Position numbers and translations under genes: made by a program. The notes under the pieces were generated by a model. It was not told the DNA's origin and did not search any database. It saw only the letters and a list, made by a program, of their open reading frames with translations. A stretch of DNA of 64,000 nt from Apophysomyces variabilis (taxonomy: Eukaryota; Mucoromycota; Mucoromycetes; Mucorales; Mucoraceae): positions 396,301 to 460,300 of the forward strand of contig MZZL01000401.1 of assembly GCA_002749535.1 (NCBI GenBank), given 5' to 3'. Position 1 is the stretch's first letter, and every line of letters starts with the position of its first letter. Of the stretch, positions 35,835-47,567 are shown in pieces.

Positions 35835-37687
35835 TTATGCTTGATCACCATCACTGGCACCTAGTTCATCCACTTCTTCATCTGTTCCTACTAATTCATC
35901 CGGATTCGTTAATGTAGATTCAGGGATGTGTATTTGTGATGACGAAGAAGGTGAGGTTAGCGTCGTTGGTTTCGTACCCAAGGATGAAGGAGGTGCAAAC
36001 GAAGGATTTGCAGCTGGTGTAGGAGGAAATGCTTCAGACTCAACAACAGCCGGCTGTTGTGCTGGAGGGGATTGTAATGCTAGTTGGTGTTGTGGTTGTG
36101 GTTGTTCTTCTGGTTGCTGTGACGATGGCTGTTGTTCATCAAGACCCACCGTTGGCGACGAGGTCGATGCTGGTGTTGGCCCAGATGACGTTGGTAGCAA
36201 AGAAGATGATGGTTGTGGCTGATGATGATGATGGGAATGCTGGTGTTGATGATGCTGTTCTTGCTCCTCATCCACCAGAGAATCATCATCCGGAGGAACG
36301 CCGTCCGCTCTTGGTGCCCTTCGATTAGCATTTCCCATTTGTTCCAAATTTCCCCGTTTCTTTTCTGCTGCGGCCATCACGCCTTTAGCTGCCCGCGGCT
36401 CCATCTCCTCAAAATTTTGCCAAACATAATGCTTCAGATGATCTGTCCCTGGTAAATCTTGAATCAACTTAGCAATGGTGGGGTGTTTAAATCCGTAATA
36501 ATCTGGTCCACTGGCGGAATTCGAGTGCTCGCGATGACGGATTTCGTTTGATCGTCGTACAACCACAGTCCAGGCACCAGTGGCCGAATTAGCAATGATA
36601 GGTTGCTCAGGCATATCTGCTGCAACAACGTGAAAACGAGGACCATCTCCTCCATCAAGAATAGTGGAAGTGATCACAGTATTACTCGTAGGGTCGATCA
36701 TGCTAGGATACGTTCTAACAAAGCAAAAGAAACAAGAAAAGAATGTTGGTTTTCCCTCTTGCTCTTTTTATCTCCCATACCACATCTCTTTTTCCCTCTC
36801 TTTTTACCTGCTCACTGTGTACCCCACGGGGAAAATGTAACGTTCATTATGGAATGTATCACGGTCGTTCACAATCTTGCCCAGGCTGAGGACCGTCAGT
36901 ACACCGATTTGTTGTGGTAGTTTAGGTTGACCATTATCATCCCGTTCAATGGGTTGAACTCTTCGAGTTTTCACAGCAATTCGGGAAATCTTGGAACGTT
37001 TCGGAGGAGCCGAGGCCACGGTGGCCAAGTCTCGTTGTTGATTTGGACTATGGATAGGAGAACCCATAGTAGACTTGGGCTTTTGTGTGAATGGTGTCAC
37101 GCGTCGCATCATTCGTGATGTCTTGGATGACGTGGAAGGCAATCCTAATTTTTTTGGGGAACGGGGGAAAAGGGAGGTAAGCACCACACAAACAAAAAAA
37201 ACGACCAGACCCGTTTCTCTCTTTCCTTTTTTCTTATCCTTTTCCTTGTTTACTTTACCTTCTTCCACCTCACTTTCCGTTTCGGAGAAGTCACTTGGTA
37301 AATCACTACTATTATCATCGGAAGATTGACCCAAATTCTCCATACGTGCGATATTATCCAACAACAAACTAAAGAAAAAGAGAAAACGCGTTAAAATACG
37401 ACGCACAAGGTAATATTTCTGACTTGCTTTCTTTCAAAGGTTAGGGTGCGGATTTTCTTCTTAGCGCGCACGTATTCCTTGGTCATGTTTTCATTGATCT
37501 ATGAAAGAGAGGCGCAGGGCATTTCAGTCATTTATGTAAAATAAAAAGCAAAAAGACAATTATTAACCTCTATGACTTCTCGCAGTTTGCGTTTTAGTTT
37601 TTTATATTTATCTTCCGTAAAACCGTCGGGAGAGGTTGGTAAGTTGGGTTTCATTTTCTTGGAAGGAGATAACGGAGGAGTCGACAT
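35835..37687 (-). CDS. FYRN/FYRC-domain nuclear protein (TBRG1-like)
   Basis: Five exons. It starts MSTPPLSPSKKMKPNLPTSP, then a basic coiled coil (KYKKLKRKLREVIE / INENMTKEYVRAKKKI / LLLDNIARMENL), an acidic Ser-rich stretch, and a basic linker. Then comes the FYRN core (PQQIGVLTVLSLGKIV, ERYIFPVGYTVSRTYPSM), followed by FYRC (GPRFHVVAADMPEQPI, TGAWTVVVRRSNEI, GPDYYGFKHPTIAKLIQDLP). The C-terminal ~130 residues are His/Gln/Pro-rich low complexity. Coiled coil plus FYRN/FYRC without SET or JmjC matches the TBRG1 class; nuclear chromatin-associated role is known only for relatives. Intron 37369-37427 is read as GC-AG (donor GCAAGT) because no GT donor gives the right phase with the expected FERNLLLDN join. 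Confidence 0.8.
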
Positions 37688-38160
37688 TGTTTGGAAATAT
37701 AAAGAGAAAGAAGAAATGCAAGAAAAAAAAGAGAGAAGAAAGAGAAACAGAAAAGAAAGAAAGAGAGAATGGAAAAATATAAAAAAATTGGAAGAACAAG
37801 AAGAAGAAGAAGTGTTTAAGTGGGGGTGCGGGGGGACAACTGACACAGAGACAGAGAGTGAGAGAGAGAGAGAGAGAAAGAAAGAGAAGGGAACAAGTCT
37901 GAGGTGAGGGGGGGGGCCGTGGAAAGAGAGACAAAAAAAAAGTGGGAAGAAGCCAATAGGAGAAGCTCATCCACGTACAACGGGAAAAAATTTTATTTGG
38001 CTGACTTTTTCCTTCTTGCTTTTTGGGTAACTAAAGAAGAGGCTTTTCCAACTGGGAAACAATGTCGAATCTTTAGTGATCAAAGTAAACATGAAGTAAT
38101 AATGACTCAATGAATCATCAGGAGTGACGGCTCGTTAGTAAAGACCGTGTACAAGTATAT
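37688..38160. other. Purine-rich promoter region
   Basis: 37690-37940 is almost purely A/G on the plus strand, including (GA)n at about 37858-37880 and a G-run near 37910. It is a CT-rich leader or promoter for the FYRN/FYRC gene. The rest is the 3' flank of the surface-protein gene. Confidence 0.5.
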
Positions 38161-39133
38161 TCATTGAACATTTAAAATAAATAATAATACTATGAGCCAT
38201 TGAATGGAGAACAACGGGACCTTCTTCATGGCTGCATTCGGTGAGCTTGTAGGATTCATCGGACCTGTCGAAGTACCATTACTATTAGTCGAAAGTGGAG
38301 GGCCATCATAAGAAGGTGTTTCGGAAGCTGTCTCGGTCCTAAGATAGCTAGTAGGTCCATGGCCGTTGCTGCATTGATAATACTCGGTGCAAGCCGATGC
38401 GCAGTCCAGTCGACCGATCGTTTGGCCGTTGCAAATCCCCTGGCACGCCTGCGCCTTACCGGAACATTCCGCTTCAACAATAGGCCAAATGTAACTAGCA
38501 TAGTCCGTCGTCTTTTTCTACATACACCATCCAATGCCAAAAAAAAACCATTCGCGTATCACGTAAGTTTGCCACCGCATTAAAAAACGGAGAAAAAAAA
38601 ACACAATAAACCATTCTCTGGTGCTCTCTCTTTTTTTTTTTCTTTGCAACCCTTTCATTCGCCCCATCCTTACCGAACAGGCACAACCCCATGCCATACT
38701 TGTGGTATTACAGAAACTAAAAAGATAAAAAGATTTAAAGGAAAAAAGGCATATCAGAGATAGTCAGTGATCCCAACTGTATGGGATGATCAGTCCTACT
38801 TCTTTGAGGCTTCATTAGGTCCTCCACAATTGCTCTAAAAGAATAACAATGATATTAGCAAGGTGCACCAGTTTAGGATAAAAAAGGGTATTGGTTACCG
38901 CGCAATAAGCACGTTGACGTTCACATAAGCTCTCCCGCGAGGGAGGATCCATATCCAGAATAGTCCACTTCACCTGCGGTAGATTGGCTGCAGACAATAT
39001 AGAAGTTGAACAAGATCAATAATTTGCGTAACAACCCATCTCTTGCTTTTTTACCTGGCTTTTGTTTATCATTCTGCGCCAACACCTTAACAAAGAACAA
39101 GCCAATCATCACCATAAACATATTCCAATGCAT
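38161..39133 (-). CDS. Secreted cysteine-rich, probably GPI-anchored surface protein (DUF7707-like)
   Basis: Five exons reconstructed by phase: 39133-39055, 38987-38899, two small exons near 38838-38804 and 38730-38680, and 38517-38161. The ~199-residue protein has a signal peptide (MHWNMFMVMIGLFFVKVLAQ), then a Cys-rich domain: ESLCERQRAYCASNCGG, FCNTTSMAWGCACS, YIWPIVEAECSGKAQACQG, ICNGQTIGRLDCASACTEYY, QCSNG. A Ser/Thr-rich stalk and a C-terminal hydrophobic tail (VPLFSIQWLIVLLFILNVQ) follow, as expected for GPI attachment. Signal, spaced Cys pairs, stalk and tail match fungal DUF7707-type proteins; function unknown. No single open frame exceeds a third of the gene, so it is easily missed. 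Confidence 0.75.
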
Positions 39134-39368
39134 GGTTGTAGAACACCAAAGACGAAAAGAAAAAATTGAAGAGAGAAAAAGCAAAAGACAAACAATAGGC
39201 TTTTGACGCACTCAACTTAATAAAGCTTGATTGGATGGGACGCTTCTTTTTTCCTTTTTACGAAGCACTCCTTTTCTAAGCATAAGAGCATGTAAATACC
39301 TCAAAAAGAGAATATTTGTATTTGATAAACACAGAAAAAAAAAAGAAATAGAGATGATGTACACAGGT

Positions 39369-41762
39369 TTATTCTTCCTTTTCTTCGCTTTCACTCTCTG
39401 GTTCATCCATACGGACAAACTCAATCATTAATTCCGAATGATCGGTATGGGGAAACAAGTCTAGCGACACAGCCCGCGAAGGTTTGAAGGGCAATCCCCT
39501 GAAACGGTTCGATTGGGGTCGGCAAAGACTAATTTAGGATAGATTTAGCAATTTATCTTTACAAAACAGCATTGCATTTTTTTTGGTTCCTTCTATCTTT
39601 TTTACTTACCTCACAAAATTAGGTAATGCTTGCTTAGCATCACAACTGATATAGATAATGCGGTTAATATGAGGAGATTCACGAACAGCACGGATCACAC
39701 TGGCATGGACTCCATTTCTAGCATCAAAAATAAATGAGTAAGAGATACACACAAAAATGCCATTCTCTTCATTCTCCTGTATTTTACCTTGGAGGATCCA
39801 GTACAGCCACAACATCTTCATTTTCCGCACCCGTGACAACACCAAGACAGTCTTCTACCTTGCTGGCGTAGTACGTAACATTCTTGATGTCTGAAAGGTT
39901 TCCCATACGTAAACACAAACTATCCTTTTTCATACCCTGGAAATATATGATGAAACGTACTGTTTAGTTCGGCATTGATCTTGGCATCCACAATTGCCTC
40001 CGGAACCATCTCAACACCAATAACTTGATCGACAGATTTGGCCATGGTGATACCAATCGTACCTGTACCACAGCACAAATCTAACAAAGTGGTCTTCTTA
40101 CTCTGATCAATATTACACCACTCTGCACATTTAGCATAGAGCAATTCCGTAGCAGGCGTGTTGATCTGGAAAAACGCGCTACTGGAAATACGGAACCTAA
40201 ATCGCCCAAACTTTCAGTAACCGGACTCTCCATTTCATTCAATATACTTACTTGCAGCCTAGGATTTCTTCATGAACGTAGCCGTCACCCACCAAAACTT
40301 CTGTCTTGCCCTTCGGAGTAATACCGTTGGAATCACCATCCCAGATTTGAAGTAACAGAGTCGTTACGTCAACCTTTTCCTCCTCAGGCTTGTCCTTCAA
40401 TCCAGTCCAGTAAGAGATCAGCTTCTTCTTCTCTTCTTCCACTTCTTCCTCACTCATATCTGCAGTCTTCATTTGGATCAAAACCATGACTAGATGAACA
40501 ACAGTAAGACACCTGTATTCGTTTTGGTTTCTATAGTTGCATCGAATACCTTCGCCTGTACGCTGAGTTCTCGTCATCATTGTTCGCCACACACCAACTT
40601 TGGTCGTACGATCATAGACAGCTAAAGAAGAAGCCCTCACATAGTTCTAACGACACACACTTTCAATCCCACTTGATCTTTGATAGTCGTCACGATCCTA
40701 CCTCCATTGCCCTTGCAATCTTCTTGGCTACATCTGGCACATGCAGACAATCGTTTGGAGAGAGTACTGCCGTCACTCCGTGGCGATACAATCCCAAAAG
40801 GAATCCAACTGTTGCCTCTCCCTCCAAATTATGACCAATGGTAAATTCACACTTAGTGCGATAACCATTGACGTTGGGAGATGCAATGATATCTTCGTAC
40901 GGACAAGGCATCGCTTGCCTGGGAGAAGCCAAAGAAAACAAGGGAAAGAAGAAACGATCTGTTACCCCGATTCTGCTCTTCATCCTAGATAGTTTCGCAC
41001 TTTTTAAAACGCTTACTTTTCATGTGCCCAAGCCGATTGTTTCTTTCCAATCTCCGACAAATCACGCAATTGGGAGATTTGTTTCTTTAGGTTCATCAAT
41101 TGTTTCGCTCCATTACGTCCTTTCTTCTTCAATTGCTCCTCATATGGCATCCTAAAAGGGAAACAAAGAGAGTCGGATTAGTACGCCAAAACGAAATCAA
41201 AGAAAAGATTGTTTGTTCTTTTACTTGTGAAAGGGAGTTACTTGATCTGCCAATCTTTCTGCTGGTGGACGAGTATCTTCTTCTTCTTCTGCCTGTTCTC
41301 CTTTGGCCTTTTTGTCATTTCGCTGGAAACGCTCACTATGTTCCTGTCGCGTCACACTAACATATTCGGCCTTGAGCACACGTTTCTTAAACTCATAACC
41401 ATCCAATTTCTTAATCACTTCTTGAGCCTCTTCCTCGGTCTATTGAAAAAAAAAATCTGTTCAGTACTGACCGGACAAGGCGATGGGATATCTAAAATTT
41501 CCGAACTAACATCACAAGTGATATAGGCATAATCCCATTTGGGTGCTTTTTTAAACCGTGACAGACCCATGGATTGGAAGAGCTTCTTCACTACGGCGAC
41601 TTCTCTACCAGGTAGGTTGGTCACCTTCACACGATGGATGACTTGATCTTCCTCCATCTTGACCTTTTTCTGTTGTTGGGATTGGTCCTCCTGTTCTTCG
41701 TCTTCAAACGAACGTTTCCTTGAAAACACGGACGAGACGAGAGAGTACGCGTATTTCAGCAT
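39369..41762 (-). CDS. TRM2: tRNA (uracil-5-)-methyltransferase Trm2/TRMT2A
   Basis: About nine exons. It starts [20 protein letters not shown], then an RRM-like domain ([40 protein letters not shown]). Next is the RumA/TrmA-type core: [37 protein letters not shown], then the SAM site [48 protein letters not shown], and [16 protein letters not shown] containing the catalytic Cys. The end is [28 protein letters not shown] and an acidic tail. The enzyme makes m5U54 in the T-loop of tRNA. The N-terminal RRM is the animal TRMT2A-type arrangement. Confidence 0.92.
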
Positions 41763-43733
41763 AAAGTGAGATAAAGCAAAAAAAACAATAATAAAAAAGG
41801 GAAAGGGTAGGGTAGGGTAGAACCAAGCCAAAAGGGTCACAGGTACTTTTTTTTTTTCAATAACAGTTGCCAGAGCTTGCAATAATTTTTCAGTCCTTCA
41901 GCCAATGAGATCGGTGGAAATGGTCTTCACCCCCAAAAAGTGAATCCTTTTTTAAACGTCACAGTTTTGTCCCACCATGAAGTCAAAATGTTTGGCCAAC
42001 TGATGCGATTTGACTTGACCGTTGCACGAACAAAATGGGGAGTGTCATGCAGTCTTCATCTCCCTCCAAGACATATCTTTATAGAAGACAAAAAGAGCAA
42101 ATCAGGATTAAAGTGATTTCATGCATTGAGGAAACGTCCTATTTACTTTTTGACTCATGGTCTGGGCGACAATACGCACTTTTTCTCAAAGTGCAAACAG
42201 CCCAAACCAAGGAATATAGAAACAGGTGACAGCCGTACGGTGATATCACCCTCTGTGTGCGTGCGTTAGACTATGCTATAGTCTGTCTCTTTTTTTTTTT
42301 TTTTTCTTTTTATGCGTCGCGCCTAAACTGCAGAAATGGAATGGAATGCTTCAATTGCTGAGTCCCTTACATTTAGCTAATCAAAGAAAAAAAGAAGAAA
42401 TTATAGATCTATTAAATGCTACGTCTACCCTTTCTTTTTCTTTTTTTCTTCTCTCTCGTTAAACCAACGGAAGAAGAGTGCAAGTAATCCCTTATTGGAT
42501 GCACAAAACTTATGGTGCTTAGGAAAGGCGTTCCTCTTCTGTGGACGATTATGACGCCATTGGCGGGCGATAATATTACTAAGAGAAAGAAGGAGGCAGT
42601 GCATTAGAACGTTAACATAGGAATTGTATTTTTTTTCAATTTAAAGAGACTCAAGTTTTTACCTATACACTCTGGTCCAATATAATATCGATCCAAAACA
42701 GTAAAAGAAGAAACTATTTCTAAATACAGTCGAAAATGTAAGATAAAGAAACAGCAAAGTAAACTCATCGCATTAGCCTGTTTTAGCAGTAAAAGATGAG
42801 AGGAGGTGGCTTTTTACATTTCAACCGGTGGCGTAAGCTCGTGACCAAAAAGCAGGGGGACCAAGACGTGAAAGTAAAAAGGTGATCATTATGTGTCTGA
42901 ATGACAACAATAAAGCAACGCAGAAGTTTTCGGAGAAGGGGAAAAAAAAGAAGGATGAAAGGAGGTAATGCAATTTAACGTATAGTAGGGATGGTAACGA
43001 AGAAATAAAACGCAAATCTCCATGAAGATCGCCATAGTTACTGCGTTTCAATGAATCATGTTGAAAAAATACTGTATGATTTGTTTTCTGACGCAAGCGG
43101 AATCGGTTACTCCATTTTTGCTAATATTTTCCTTTATCCTCAACTGTTTTTAGCATTGTATCGTTTAGAATTGTCTTCTAGTAAGTGGGATGGGTATCCT
43201 TGTTTTGGTAAAGTAGTTGTGCTTGGCCCTGAAACAAAATACGCTTCCGATTCATAATCTCTGCCTAGAATTTCGATAATTTGGTTGGATGATCCTACAA
43301 AATCTGCCACTTCGAAGCTTCAAGTAATTTTGGGCGGAATTTTCAAACAAACTTCTGACGAAATAGTGTGTTTAGTGTAATTGAGATTTATCCTATCTGA
43401 CATTTAGGGAAACTTTCAAGCCGAACACTTCATTGTTACGACATTTTGCTAGACAAGACAACACACACGCGTACTTTAACGTGAGCGAGAGAGGGAAAAA
43501 GAAAGTTCATGATGGAGACAAATTAGTAAAGCAGAAACGGTTACTATGTCTGACTTTTGCGTGCTGTTGCTTCTTTTTTATTTGGTTTTAAATAAGAGGA
43601 GGGGAGTGAAGAAAAAAAAACTGAACAGTAAAAGAAACCAAAACAAGAACAAGAGAAGAGGAAAAAGTGGGGGAGGGGAGGAAAGAGAACAGGAAAGAAA
43701 AAAAAAGGGGGGGCAAATGGAAAGAGCATTCTC
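41763..43733. other. Intergenic, no gene recognised
   Basis: About 2 kb holding the TRM2 promoter (GGGTAGGGTAGGGTAG near 41807-41822), T-runs at about 42290-42306, and the AT-rich 3' flank of the Bni4-like gene, which includes a G/A-rich strip at 43590-43720. Short frames only. Confidence 0.5.
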
Positions 43734-45435
43734 CTACAAAAAGAAATGTGTGAATTGGCGGCTGTCGACATGGACTTCCATGTCTGTCAGCTTGTACTCG
43801 TTTAGCTCCTGTTTGATTTTCATGGCCAGCATCGGTGAAAGCTTTTGGCAGGTGGCATTAGGGTCGCATCGACGATCGTATTCTGAGGCGGCCAAGGTTT
43901 CATGAACCTGGATGGTTCCACAAAACTGGATCCGGCGTGGTCGTTGAGGTTGTTCCGAGACCACTGAACTGGTGGAGGACATGGCCGGCTTTAATCGAGG
44001 CGATCCACGTAACGGCAATAAACCGTCCAACGGATGGTTTTCCTCTTCGTCGTCGTTGTCATTCTCAGTATAGGGTTTCCTTCGTGTCGAATGTTTGCTG
44101 GGTCGAGTCGATGAAGCAGTCGATGAAGAAGGAGAAGGAGATGGTAGAGAGTCGCCTGGAAAAGGTCGTGGGAAGGAATATTCCGTAGAACAAGGTGAAT
44201 CCGGATAGGCACGTGTATCTAAAGAATCGATACCAACCATATCTTTTGTCTTAGTGCCTTTTGTCTTTTAAAAACAACGAGAAACAAATATAGAAGGGAA
44301 GGGGGATGCCAAATAAACTTACTTTTAAGAATGCCTTTTTTGACACTGGTGTTTTCGGTATTAACGGACAGGCCTTGTCGTTTTTCCTCAATTTTTTCCA
44401 ATGTACATCCATTGACTGGCATTTGTTTTCTATGAAATAGCCCACCCAAAGAAAGCGACCGTCGTCGTCGAGTAGAGAAACTTGATTTTGTCGAGGCCAA
44501 TGTACTTATGGACCGAATGGACTGCTTATCGCTCCCATCATCACCACCGGATCGAAGATGACTCATACTGAAAACCTTTCGCAACCGTTTGGTAAGAGAT
44601 GGTTTATCCAGATCGGATTGAACGGAAATCGTCGTACGTGAAGTAGCCGATGTAACCGACGAGGTAATGGACGATCGGCGAGTGGATGGTGCAGCGGAAC
44701 AAGACGAAGATAGCGAAGGTGGTCGTCCTACAGATGTTTCGGATGGCGTGGGTGTAGGTGAACCTGACATGCGACGCTGGTTAGATATTCTTGCGCGTCT
44801 TGCTGGATCATTCGTTTCGCGTCGCGTTTTGGACCGGGCTTCTTTACGGCCAGGATTATTCGACGTTCCAAGGGATCGTCCCGGATTAGCCGATGTATGT
44901 GATCGAGAGGATCGACGGGATTGCTGAACATACATGTTTTGTTGTTGTTGCTGTTGTTGCATGTATTGTAGATTATAACATTGTTGTTGATAAGTTGGAT
45001 AATAGTACGGGTTTACAGAGGCATAAGTATGCCAATCTGTAGGCGTGGGAGCCCAGGCATCTTGCGACTAAAAAAGAATCATGAGGTCAGTAATTCAGGA
45101 GACAGGTAAGGAGAAAGAAGATAAAGAGGTTTGATAAATAATAGAGTGCATGATTTAAAAATAAACCGCTTACTAAAAGCGGCAACGGCGCTTTCGTTTA
45201 ATGGTCCTTTCTGGAAAATGAAACCACAACAGATACGCAAAGGAAGAAAAAAAAAGGGGGGAGGAGAGGAAGAGAGAAGAAAGCCGAGAGAAAGAGAAAA
45301 GGATTCAAGACTTGCCTGATCTATCCGTAACTTGCAACTGATAAAATTAGCCAATGCAATATCCTCGTCAGCATCGTCTTTGGATGGGTGTTGAGGATGA
45401 AGCGCAGCCGAGTTTTGTTGAATCATGATGGTCAT
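43734..45435 (-). CDS. Bni4-like protein phosphatase 1 / septin scaffold
   Basis: Four exons. The N-terminus MTIMIQQNSAALHPQHPSKD leads into DEDIALANFISCKLRIDQ, a Gln-rich segment, and a long Ser/Arg-rich disordered region with SLTKRLRKVFSMSHLRS and RRRRSLSLGGLFHRKQMPV. The conserved C-terminus reads RPRRIQFCGTIQVHETLAAS, EYDRRCDPNATCQKLSPMLA, MKIKQELNEYKLTDMEVH and ends FTHFFL. That block (basic-IQF docking motif for PP1, then HETxxxxEYDRR..ATC..L.P.LA..IK.ELN..K..EM.VH) is the hallmark of Bni4 and relatives, which bring PP1 (Glc7) to septin rings and chitin synthase III. The first intron (45211-45315) is GC-AG with donor GCAAGT. Confidence 0.7.
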
Positions 45436-45995
45436 AGTAATAAAGAAGAGAGATTTATAGTTCTAAAGAAGCGAATGAAAGGAATGGGGTATAGAGCTAA
45501 GTAGTATATGTCAAATGAACAAGAAAAAAGAAAATAAAAAAAAAAGGATATTCGAATGAGCAAAAAACAGATGTATGAAAGAAGAAGAACGCTTTGACTA
45601 TACAGAGAGGAAGAAGGGTATATACACAAATGCGTGAGAAATATATAATTTCTTAATTCTCTTTGTAAAGAAAGAAAAGGCGCATGAAGGTTAACCCGTT
45701 CGTTATAAAGAATATAAACAGTAAAGAAGGATTGGGAAGGAAAGAAGAAGAAGAAGAAGAAGAAGAAAGAAAGAAAGAAAGAGGAGAGAAAAAAGAAAAA
45801 GATGTCGCGCAAAAAGGGAATCATGATGACAAGCAATCCGGTTTCACTCTCCGCCAAAAAGCAAGAAAAAGAAAGGCATACTCATAACACAAACATATAC
45901 TCACACATATACACGCTTTCTTTCTCTCTTTCTCTTCCTATTGCTCGTATATAATCGGCATAAAAATAGTGTTTCTCCCTATTTTAACTTTTTTA
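45436..45995. other. Intergenic with microsatellites
   Basis: Contains (GAA)n at about 45746-45768, a following GAAA run, and (TATACACA)-like sequence near 45895. Promoter of the Bni4-like gene and 3' flank of GPN3. Confidence 0.5.
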
Positions 45996-47567
45996 TTATT
46001 CATACTCCACCATATCATCCGGCTCCTGGATAACATCGTATATGCACGTAAAAAAAAAAGAACAAAATGCGCGCGCGCGTATATCAGTAATGGGATGACA
46101 ACACTTATACTATTTCCCTTATTTTTACCTTCGGCTCGAGATCCTCTCCGTATTGCATTGCGTGATCGACACTCGAAAGTACATATTCCACCGAATCCTC
46201 ATCTGTTATATTAAGTGGTATGAAACTAACCATACTATAATCGTCAATCTACATACAACAAAGAAAGAATCAGGTCAACCCCAAACATACTAGCTTCTCT
46301 CCGTTAGCTTTACCAGTTGCACAATCGCCTGATTTAATGCATTGAATTTCAAACTCCTTGAACTGCGGTTTTCTTCGCTAACCGCACCGGCTTCTTCCGC
46401 AATTAATAACGGATCCGGTTCGAGGTAGCGTTCAAGTTCGCGTTCGGTCATAGCCTTTTCCCATTGTCGTCGTCGTCTTCGTCGTCGCTGCTTTTTGGTT
46501 TCATCCTCCTCCTCATTGCCCGCGTTTTCATCCTCCTTTTTATTACCGTAATCACCTTGCACCAAATCCATCTTTGTCATCACGTTCACGTGGGGAATCT
46601 CCAGGTTCACCATGGCACTCATCGCGCTCAATACCCCCGAGAAATATTTGTATTTATCCTCTATAAACTGCGACTCAAGGCAATAGACACCGCAAACTGT
46701 CATATTCCATCGTTGAAGTGTCTCGCAGATTCGACGCATAATGGGGAAATGTGTATACAACTCGATCTGTCCAGGGCAATCAATAATCAAATAGTCATCA
46801 TCATAATTGCCAATCTCTTCTTCAAGCCAATCAACATTATTCAGTAGGAACCTAATATTCCACGTGTCAGTTCACATAAACCCTTGTTTCTTTTTTTCTT
46901 TCTTCATTTCTTGGGATTCCAAAAGCAACTCACTCGAGGCAATAAATCAGGCCACCATTCGGTCCATAATCCAACTCTTCCATGACATCCTCTAACGTGA
47001 TAAGTTCTCGGATGTCTAATTGCCCGTAGAAATTTTGGATGAATGCAAAGCTTAGCTTATATGTCACTTCCTTCTTCCCTCCTCCTCTTCCTCTTCCCCC
47101 TCCTCTTCATCCTCCTTCTCCTCCTCTCGCTTCCCTTTTCTTTTCCTTTCCTCCACGCCGATCCCTTCTTTTTTTTCCTTCTTCTTTTGCTTCCTCGGCT
47201 GTTTCTCATTCATCCCCCCTTTTTTTATGCGCAATTTACCTATTGTCGGTTCATATTCAAAGTTCTCAGCAGCTGGATCAAGGTTGACAAGATGTACTCT
47301 TCGTCCAGTCGTCTGACAATGGGTCATCATGGTTGCGCAGTAGGTGGACTACATTATATGGCAATAGAAAAAAAAACAAAGGCGTCATTTATTTTTTCTT
47401 TTGTTTTTGACTTGCTTTGTAATCCATTGTATTCTGGCTGTCCAATCTAGTGGTTTCCTTACCTTGCCACTTCCTGCAGGTCCCATAACTAGTTGACAAT
47501 GACGTCCCCTAGGTTAAGCAATGTAAACAGTGAGCTAACAAAAGATATAGCACTATGGAGCTTACAT
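45996..47567 (-). CDS. GPN3: GPN-loop GTPase 3
   Basis: Seven exons. The A and T of the start codon (47567-47566) are followed by an intron (47509-47565), and the G begins exon 2, giving [16 protein letters not shown] with the P-loop (G1). Next [42 protein letters not shown] (the GPN loop), [20 protein letters not shown] (G3), [12 protein letters not shown] (G4), an acidic and Arg-rich insert, [14 protein letters not shown], and a last exon EPDDMVEYE. The C-terminal exon group also reads [18 protein letters not shown]3 pairs with GPN1/2 in assembly and nuclear import of RNA polymerase II. The internal ATG before GPAGSGK is rejected as start because it would remove strand beta-1. Confidence 0.93.

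Noticed and set aside
35926..36455. Plus-strand ORFs rich in Cys/Gly/Val or Met
   Set aside because: They are antisense shadows of the His/Gln/Pro-rich tail of the FYRN/FYRC protein.
45432..45857. Phe/Ser/Leu-rich minus-strand ORF of 141 codons
   Set aside because: It is translated from a purine/pyrimidine-skewed microsatellite leader and has no domain features.
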